A DNA stretch of 5,220 nt from positions 1-5,220 of the forward strand of contig CAUHLX010000219.1 of the NCBI GenBank assembly GCA_959606705.1. Direction: 5' to 3'. The notes beneath the pieces were generated by a model that made no database searches, had not been told where the DNA came from, and saw only the letters and a program-made list of their open reading frames with translations. The DNA is from an uncultured Bacillota bacterium. Its GTDB lineage: Bacteria > Bacillota > Clostridia > Peptostreptococcales > Anaerovoracaceae. Position numbers and translations under genes: made by a program. Within the stretch, counting starts at the first letter, position 1. Every line of letters begins with the position of its first letter. Shown here in pieces: positions 1 through 4,237 of this stretch.

Positions 1-353
1 GAAAGATCGGACGTTACGCGGAGCAGACCTTGAAAACCAAGAGGTGGTGAAATCAGCTTTATGGTCTGAGTGAGATCTGTGAAAGCGGCAAAGCGCTCCT
101 TGAATAGATCGCTTTTCAGATAATCTTCGTAGGGTTTTTTCAGCACCACGGTTTCCTTGCCGCGGCAAATTTTGATGAGACCGGAGCGATCCAGTGCTTT
201 CAAGGCTCTCTGTGCGGGGCAGTAGGAAACGTGAAAGCGCGCGGCAATGTCCTGGGCGGATGGGAAGCGCTCGCCATTATCGTAGAACCCTAATTGTATT
301 TGTCCGGCAAGCCGGCGATAGATCGTGTATTCTTGACTATTTGAATATTGCAT
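1..353 (-). CDS. GntR-family transcriptional regulator, N-terminal part (runs off left edge)
   Basis: An open frame on the minus strand starts at the ATG at 353-351 and stays open for 117 codons to the window edge, so the C-terminus is missing. The start is preceded by AAAGG with 7 nt spacing. Residues about 9-70 read as a GntR winged helix-turn-helix: YTIYRRLAGQIQLG, then RFPSAQDIAARFHVS as the first helices, CPAQRALKALDRSGLI as the recognition helix region, and a wing with CRGKETVVL. This is the usual DNA-binding layout of the family, in which an effector-binding or oligomerisation domain follows. The visible part after the wing (residues about 73-117) is not one I recognise, so the subfamily and effector are unknown. 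The gene is divergent from the secreted-protein gene at 523 and could regulate it, itself or both; that is inference from position only. Confidence 0.9.
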   Translation of the reverse strand, partial: MQYSNSQEYTIYRRLAGQIQLGFYDNGERFPSAQDIAARFHVSYCPAQRALKALDRSGLIKICRGKETVVLKKPYEDYLKSDLFKERFAAFTDLTQTIKLISPPLGFQGLLRVTSDL

Positions 354-387
354 GGTATCATCAACCTTTCACTTATTTATTAAGCTT

Positions 388-393
388 ATTATA
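388..393 (-). promoter_or_regulatory. Candidate -10 element for the gntR-type gene
   Basis: Reading the minus strand, a perfect TATAAT lies at 393-388, 35 nt upstream of the gntR-type start codon. I see no good -35 hexamer at 16-18 bp further upstream, so the promoter may be weak or activator-dependent. The surrounding DNA is very AT-rich, so a chance match is possible. Confidence 0.45.
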
Positions 394-440
394 CTTGAGA
401 AAATAGAAAAATTCTACGAGATTTCTTTCCAGCTCACTTG

Positions 441-449
441 TGCTATAAT
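441..449 (+). promoter_or_regulatory. Extended -10 promoter for the secreted protein gene
   Basis: TGC followed by a perfect TATAAT (444-449) gives an extended -10 element of the SigA type, with transcription expected to start near 456. The -35 region (about 421-427, TTTCTT-like) is a poor match, which is normal for extended -10 promoters. The resulting leader would be about 65 nt. It contains a weak imperfect hairpin (GTTG at 453-456 with CAAC at 473-476), which I do not match to any known riboswitch. Confidence 0.6.
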
Positions 450-522
450 AAAGTTGGCCCGTTTGATCGTGGCAACGGAAACGAAATGGAAAAAATGGTT
501 TTGCAGCGAAAGGAGAACATCA

Positions 523-1602
523 ATGAAAAAGGGAATTTCGATCTTTCTGGTAGTGGCGATGCTGCTGACGATGGGCGCGGCAGGCGTGTTTGCGGCAGAT
601 TCCGCGATCAAGGTGACCGTCAATGGAAATCAGGTGGCTTTTGACCAGGCGCCGATCAATCGAGACGGGATGGTTTTCGTACCGATTCGGGGAATTTTAG
701 AGGCATTCGGACAGAAGGTGGATTACGATCAGAACAGTCGGAAGGTAACCGCCGCGGATCCGGTGACCGGGATGGTGACCACGATTGATTTAAAGACCTC
801 AAAGGTGACCACGGTACAGGACACGGTGAGCAGGGAATATGAAATGGTAACGGCTCCCGTCGTGCTGTCCGGGCGAACTTTAATCCCGGTGCGTTCCCTC
901 AGCGAGATTTTCTGCCGGGACGTAACGTGGGTTCAGGCTTCCCAGACCGTGGCGATCAAGGATTACGACGGAGCCGGAAAAGCTTTGAAAGCCGGGAGCA
1001 CCAACGAGGTAAAGAGCGGCGAGCTGGTCAGCGCGTCCGTCATTCAGGACCCGGCTAGAGAAATGGTCTGGAGGATGCATAAAAATGACAATGTAATCAG
1101 CGTGAGTAAGAAGATGTCAGGCAGCACCGCCAATTTCGTATTTAAAATTGAATTGAGCGAGGATGCGGATGTGGACAGCGACGGAATCTGCAATGATACG
1201 GTGATTCTGGACTATGTGGATCCCGAAGGACGGATTCTTCAGCAGCAGAAATACACGGTGAAGATCACGGATCCGGTGGATTCCGCGGCGGCGCTCAAGG
1301 AAGGCTCCGCGGTTGACGTCAAGGTCGGCAGCTATGTCAAGGTCACCTTGAAGAACAACAGCTCTTCCACCGGCTATCGCTGGTATCCCACCAGTGTTCC
1401 CCGGGGACTGGAATATGTGGAGAAGGTTGATCAAAAAATAGAGGATCAGACTGCCGGGGATCAAATGCTGGGAACGCCTCCGGACTTGAATTACGTTTAT
1501 AAGGTGACACAGGCCGGGACCATGACGCTGAAATTTGACAGCATGAGAGACTGGGGGACGCCTTCCGCTCAAACCATGACCTATACCATAAACGCAAAAT
1601 AA
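523..1602 (+). CDS. Secreted protein: copper amine oxidase N-terminal-like domain plus chagasin-like (I42) inhibitor domain
   Basis: The 359-residue product starts at the ATG at 523, which has AAAGGAG at 509-515 with 7 nt spacing; an in-frame ATG at 352 is rejected because it lacks a signal peptide and lies upstream of the promoter. Residues 1-24 form a signal peptide (KK, hydrophobic core, VFA cleavage site). Residues about 28-149 resemble the copper amine oxidase N-terminal domain (PF07833) common in secreted Firmicute proteins, with two VPIR/IPVR strand motifs (VFVPIRGILEAFG and TLIPVRSLSEIF). This is a non-catalytic domain and no amine oxidase domain follows. Residues about 256-359 carry the three loop motifs of chagasin-like cysteine protease inhibitors (Inhibitor_I42): NSSSTGYRW (279-287), LGTPPDL (316-322) and RDWG (342-345). 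Residues about 153-250 look like a degraded copy of this domain. Likely role: an extracellular or wall-associated protease inhibitor or adhesin-like protein; the protease target is not evident. Confidence 0.87.
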   Translation: MKKGISIFLVVAMLLTMGAAGVFAADSAIKVTVNGNQVAFDQAPINRDGMVFVPIRGILEAFGQKVDYDQNSRKVTAADPVTGMVTTIDLKTSKVTTVQDTVSREYEMVTAPVVLSGRTLIPVRSLSEIFCRDVTWVQASQTVAIKDYDGAGKALKAGSTNEVKSGELVSASVIQDPAREMVWRMHKNDNVISVSKKMSGSTANFVFKIELSEDADVDSDGICNDTVILDYVDPEGRILQQQKYTVKITDPVDSAAALKEGSAVDVKVGSYVKVTLKNNSSSTGYRWYPTSVPRGLEYVEKVDQKIEDQTAGDQMLGTPPDLNYVYKVTQAGTMTLKFDSMRDWGTPSAQTMTYTINAK

Positions 1603-1644
1603 GGGAGAAAGCGGCTTCGGAAAGCGGATAAAAAGAACAAATAC

Positions 1645-1680
1645 AAAAAGGAACGGGCAGCGAATCACCGTTCCTTTTTT
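1645..1680. terminator. Bidirectional intrinsic terminator between convergent genes
   Basis: GGAACGG (1650-1656) pairs with CCGTTCC (1668-1674) around an 11-nt loop. The stem is flanked by A5 on the left (1645-1649) and T6 on the right (1675-1680), so the hairpin has a U-tract when read in either direction. It sits 42 nt after the secreted protein gene and 29 nt after the end of the convergent ymxH-like gene, and would terminate both. Confidence 0.9.
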
Positions 1681-1709
1681 CAATGGTTTCGATTTTTTGA
1701 TCCGGGGGT

Positions 1710-1946
1710 TTACAGATCCGATTCAAAAATGATGATGTCTTCACCGATTTTACGAATGGAATTCCAGGGCAGTTGAATAAACTCCCGACTTCCGAAGCCA
1801 AATCTTCCGCGGACCTCGGGCGCCAAAATTGCTTTGATTCTTCCGGAACGTTCGTCAAACAGCAGCTCCGCATCCGCCAATTCTCCGTATCGTCCACCGT
1901 TGGAAAGGTTTACGATTTCCTTATCTCCTAATTCGCTCAGTCTCAT
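1710..1946 (-). CDS. ymxH: YlmC/YmxH-family sporulation protein (PRC-barrel)
   Basis: The 78-residue protein starts at the ATG at 1946-1944 with AGGAG on the minus strand at 1960-1956, 9 nt spacing. The full length matches the short YlmC/YmxH family. Recognisable blocks are MRLSELGDKEIVNL at the start, GELADAELLFDERSGRIKAIL in the middle (the PRC-barrel core, with the characteristic 'D..G.I..ILAP' turn), and WNSIRKIGEDIIIFE at the end. YlmC and YmxH paralogues occur in spore formers and are annotated as sporulation proteins, but no biochemical function is established to my knowledge. In Bacillus subtilis ymxH lies in the same region as tepA, and here the next gene is tepA-like, which supports the YmxH assignment over YlmC. 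Transcription is divergent from tepA and ends at the shared terminator at 1645-1680. Confidence 0.88.
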   Translation of the reverse strand: MRLSELGDKEIVNLSNGGRYGELADAELLFDERSGRIKAILAPEVRGRFGFGSREFIQLPWNSIRKIGEDIIIFESDL

Positions 1947-1972
1947 ATTCTTCCGCTCCTGTCCATAATTTG

Positions 1973-2000
1973 TTGATTCCTCATGATAAATCAGTATATT
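1973..2000 (+). promoter_or_regulatory. Candidate SigA-type promoter of the tepA-like gene
   Basis: TTGATT (1973-1978) and TATATT (1995-2000) are separated by 16 bp, matching the -35 and -10 consensus at 4 and 5 of 6 positions. Transcription would start near 2007, giving a leader of about 47 nt that contains the ribosome binding site at 2040-2044. Confidence 0.5.
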
Positions 2001-2022
2001 TGGGAAAGACTATAAATATGAA
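1993..2022 (-). promoter_or_regulatory. Candidate promoter of the ymxH-like gene
   Basis: Reading the minus strand, TTCATA (2022-2017) and TATACT (1998-1993) are separated by 18 bp, a 4/6 and 5/6 match to the SigA consensus. Its -10 overlaps the -10 of the opposing tepA promoter. A sporulation sigma factor could be used instead; I could not identify one of those motifs with confidence. Confidence 0.35.
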
Positions 2023-2053
2023 CAGAATTAACGGGGAAAAGGAGCGAAAGGAT

Positions 2054-2821
2054 ATGAAAGAGAAGGAAAAAGACAGAAAGCTTACTCAGTTCACCAACGA
2101 ACAGGGTGACGAGGGGAACGAAGGACCGGACGGTGAGGATACGGGGAAGATTGTAAAGGAGAACATCGATAATTTCGGGGTCATCGGCAATGCGTTTCAA
2201 TTTGACAGCGATATTCAGTATTTAACCATTATCGGGAACATCGAAGGGCACATGGTACTGCCCCCGCAGAACAAAACCACCAAATACGAGAACATCATCC
2301 CTCAGTTGGTCGCGGTGGAGGAAAATCCGAATATCAAGGGACTTCTGACCATTTTAAACACGGTGGGCGGCGACGTGGAAGCAGGACTGGCCATCGCGGA
2401 ACTGCTGGCGACCCTTTCCAAGCCTACGGTCTCACTGGTCCTGGGGGGCGGACACAGCATCGGCATTCCTCTGGCCACCGCCAGCAAGTATTCCTTTGTG
2501 GCGGAAAGCGCCACCATGACCATGCATCCCATTCGCATGACCGGAATGATTATCGGAGCGGAGCAGACCTACGATTACTTTAAAAAAATGCAGGATCGAA
2601 TCGTGGAGTTTATCGTACGCACCTCTCATGCTCAGCGGCAGGATGTGATGAATAAGATGAACGCCACCGGAAACATGGCTAACGACGTAGGAACGATCCT
2701 CTATGGGGAAGACGCTGTGGAAATGGGCTTGATCGATGAGATGGGCGGTTTGGACAAAGCGCTGGCCAAACTCAAGGAAATGATCCGTGAGCATGACGAA
2801 AAGCAAGGGAGCAAGGGCTGA
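2054..2821 (+). CDS. tepA: TepA-like ClpP-family serine protease
   Basis: The 255-residue protein starts at the ATG at 2054, which has AAAGGAG ending at 2044 with 9 nt spacing; in-frame upstream starts at 1970 and 2018 lack a binding site, and the 1970 one lies in the promoter. Residues about 1-35 are a highly charged, probably disordered tail. From residue about 44 the crotonase/ClpP fold begins (NAFQFDSDIQYLTIIG), with IKGLLTILNTVGGDVEAGLAIAE leading to the nucleophile elbow GGGHSIG. Ser135 is the likely nucleophile, His158 (TMTMHPI) the base, and Asp211 (NDVGT) the probable third residue; the final YGEDAVEMGLIDEMGG matches the ClpP C-terminal block. Length and motifs fit Bacillus TepA (YmfB), named for enhancing protein translocation, rather than housekeeping ClpP of about 195 residues. 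It probably cleaves peptides in the cytoplasm. Whether it partners with an AAA+ unfoldase is unknown. The adjacent ymxH-like gene supports the TepA call; spoIIIE, its usual downstream neighbour in Bacillus, is absent here. Confidence 0.88.
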   Translation: MKEKEKDRKLTQFTNEQGDEGNEGPDGEDTGKIVKENIDNFGVIGNAFQFDSDIQYLTIIGNIEGHMVLPPQNKTTKYENIIPQLVAVEENPNIKGLLTILNTVGGDVEAGLAIAELLATLSKPTVSLVLGGGHSIGIPLATASKYSFVAESATMTMHPIRMTGMIIGAEQTYDYFKKMQDRIVEFIVRTSHAQRQDVMNKMNATGNMANDVGTILYGEDAVEMGLIDEMGGLDKALAKLKEMIREHDEKQGSKG

Positions 2822-2872
2822 AGACGCTCCGTAGAATTACGTTTTGATTCAAACGGAAAGTAAAATAAGGGG

Positions 2873-2926
2873 AAGAGCTTGGTGAAACACTTGATGAAAA
2901 TCAAGGGAAAATCCAGCTCTTTTTTT
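2873..2926 (+). terminator. Compound intrinsic terminator after tepA
   Basis: AAGAGCT (2873-2879) plus GG (2881-2882) pairs with CC (2913-2914) plus AGCTCTT (2915-2921), with one bulged T, and is followed by a run of seven T (2920-2926). The 30-nt interior holds a second perfect hairpin, CTTGAT (2890-2895) and ATCAAG (2900-2905), closed by a GAAA tetraloop. It lies about 50 nt after the tepA stop codon and insulates the downstream Tad operon. Confidence 0.8.
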
Positions 2927-2936
2927 ATGCCTGAAT

Positions 2937-2953
2937 TGTCGAGAAATGTCGAA
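2937..2953 (+). promoter_or_regulatory. Tandem Spo0A-box-like site upstream of the Tad operon
   Basis: TGTCGAG (2937-2943) and TGTCGAA (2947-2953) are direct repeats offset by exactly 10 bp. The second is a perfect match to the Spo0A binding box TGTCGAA and the first has one mismatch. Two boxes one helical turn apart is the arrangement known for Spo0A dimers at regulated promoters. They end about 10 bp upstream of a candidate -35, a position compatible with activation. Binding itself is inferred. Confidence 0.55.
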
Positions 2954-2962
2954 TGATATTGC

Positions 2963-2991
2963 TTGTAAAATTAAGTAAAAAATATTAACAT
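2963..2991 (+). promoter_or_regulatory. Candidate promoter of the tadZ-tadA operon
   Basis: TTGTAA (2963-2968) and TAACAT (2986-2991) are spaced 17 bp, each a 4/6 match to the SigA consensus. The whole stretch 2954-3040 is very AT-rich, and alternatives such as TTGCTT (2959-2964) with TATTAA (2983-2988) cannot be excluded. A weak promoter next to the box pair at 2937-2953 would fit activator dependence. Confidence 0.35.
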
Positions 2992-3052
2992 ATAGTAAGA
3001 AAAATAAAGAAATAAAGTTAAAATATTGAATTTAAATGGGAAGGAGAGGGAA

Positions 3053-4237
3053 ATGAAAAAGCTTCGATTGCTGATCGGTGACCGAGATGCGGATTACGGC
3101 CAGGCGCTGGGACGTGCGCTGTCGATATCGCAGCGGAATTTTCAAGTTACGGTGACTGCGGCGGCGCGAGTTGGCAATCTGTTTCGAAAGGACCCGCAGC
3201 AGTCCGATGAAAGGGACGAGGGTACGGAAAAAGGAAGGGGGAAGGGGGTGGCGGAATACGATTTGATCCTTGTGGACCAGGAGGACCGGAGACAGATGCT
3301 AAGGCAGGGGAGTTTGGCCGATCAACGGATTTTGGGACTTTGCGACGAGCCCACGGAGGAGGAGGGGCTGCTGTATCGTTTCGAAGGAGCGGAGGATATG
3401 GCCGCGCGACTGTGTTTTCAATTGGGGAAGCTCACGAAGGAGGCCGGTGACATCGCCTGCGGTTCCACGGTCTTTCCCGCGATTGTAAGTTTTTATTCCG
3501 GAGCGGGAGGCTGCGGACAAACCACAGCCGCGCTGGGGACTGCCAGGGAGCTTGCGCTGCACAGAGACCGGAACGTTTTATTTCTGAGTCTGGAGGAGCC
3601 TGACTTAATGGAGCTGTACTTTGGAGAAAGCCTACCGGGACGCGGCGCCAGTGAGTTCATATACTATCTGCTTAAGGCAGGAGAAAATGGGGTCGCGGCT
3701 GTTCCGGAGGTGTTTCTTAGGAGCGATGACTGTGGCGTCGAGACCTTTCCCACGGCTCCGGGCAGAAATGAATTTCGATCTTTGAGGTGTGAAGATCTGG
3801 ATACGCTTCTTCAGGCTGTTTGCGGAAAGAAGCGGTACGATTATCTTTTCTGCGATCTGCCCTCGGAGCTGTCGGAGAACGTGGACTATATTCTGAGACG
3901 AAGTACGGTGATCGTCATGGTGCGACGAGGAGATCCGATTTCCGAAGGGAAAAATGAGAAGGCCAAGAGCTTTTTGATCAGAAATTGGAAAAGGGAGCGA
4001 GAGACAGAGGCGGATTCTTCAACCGTGTGGACGGAAGAAGAATACGACCGAAAAATTCTGGAGCTTTCCTGTGGAAAAGAGGAGCGGGGATTTCACAGCA
4101 GGTTTCGGATTCCCTGGGATACGGAGAGCGTGGAGGAACGCGACGGGATGCTGCGGATCAATATTCATCAGGCATTGGGAAAGGGCGTGAGTCAGCTTGC
4201 GGACGAAATACAGCGACGATGTGAATTGGATGGTTGA
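3053..4237 (+). CDS. tadZ: TadZ/CpaE-like protein: receiver-like domain plus degenerate MinD/ParA-type ATPase domain
   Basis: The 394-residue protein starts at the ATG at 3053, with AAGGAG at 3041-3046 and 6 nt spacing; an in-frame TTG at 3026 has no binding site. Residues 1 to about 125 resemble a response-regulator receiver: an acidic pair Asp10/Asp12 after the first strand (LRLLIGDRD) and Asp75 after strand three (YDLILVDQ), but the usual Lys-Pro near strand five is not visible, so this is probably a pseudo-receiver. Residues about 140-390 have the SIMIBI (MinD/ParA) layout: a P-loop-like GAGGCGQTT (150-158), strand NVLFLSLEEPDL, a Walker B-like YDYLFCDLP (262-270) with Asp268, and STVIVMVRRGDP. 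In canonical MinD both lysines of KGGxGKT are present; here they are Ala151 and Gln156. TadZ proteins place the Tad pilus machine in the cell, often at a pole. The tadA-like gene overlaps its end by 8 nt, and this link is the main support for the assignment. Confidence 0.83.
   Translation: MKKLRLLIGDRDADYGQALGRALSISQRNFQVTVTAAARVGNLFRKDPQQSDERDEGTEKGRGKGVAEYDLILVDQEDRRQMLRQGSLADQRILGLCDEPTEEEGLLYRFEGAEDMAARLCFQLGKLTKEAGDIACGSTVFPAIVSFYSGAGGCGQTTAALGTARELALHRDRNVLFLSLEEPDLMELYFGESLPGRGASEFIYYLLKAGENGVAAVPEVFLRSDDCGVETFPTAPGRNEFRSLRCEDLDTLLQAVCGKKRYDYLFCDLPSELSENVDYILRRSTVIVMVRRGDPISEGKNEKAKSFLIRNWKRERETEADSSTVWTEEEYDRKILELSCGKEERGFHSRFRIPWDTESVEERDGMLRINIHQALGKGVSQLADEIQRRCELDG

Noticed and set aside
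194..406. 70-codon plus-strand ORF
   Set aside because: It lies mostly over the GntR-type gene on the opposite strand and has no recognisable product.
453..478. Possible regulatory hairpin in the leader of the secreted protein gene
   Set aside because: The pairing is short with a bulge, there is no U-tract and no known riboswitch core; chance pairing is as likely.
352..522. N-terminal extension of the secreted protein from an ATG at 352
   Set aside because: It would bury the signal peptide, begins upstream of the promoter at 441-449, and has no ribosome binding site; the ATG at 523 has a strong one.
1430..1465. Three closely spaced GATC sites
   Set aside because: They fall within coding sequence and match ordinary codon usage; the window gives no reason to infer an origin or methylation control.
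1117..1683. 188-codon minus-strand ORF antisense to the secreted protein gene
   Set aside because: It is a shadow of a well-supported gene, runs through the terminator, and its translation has no domain I recognise.
1343..1897. 184-codon minus-strand ORF spanning the ends of two genes
   Set aside because: It overlaps the ymxH-like gene in another frame and crosses the shared terminator; its composition (many Ser, Arg, Pro, Cys) is typical of a shadow frame.
2882..2956. Possible 24-residue ORF starting with GTG after tepA (VKHLMKIKG...)
   Set aside because: It overlaps the terminator hairpin and the Spo0A-like boxes, and its AGGGGAAG site is part of the hairpin; there is no supporting signal.
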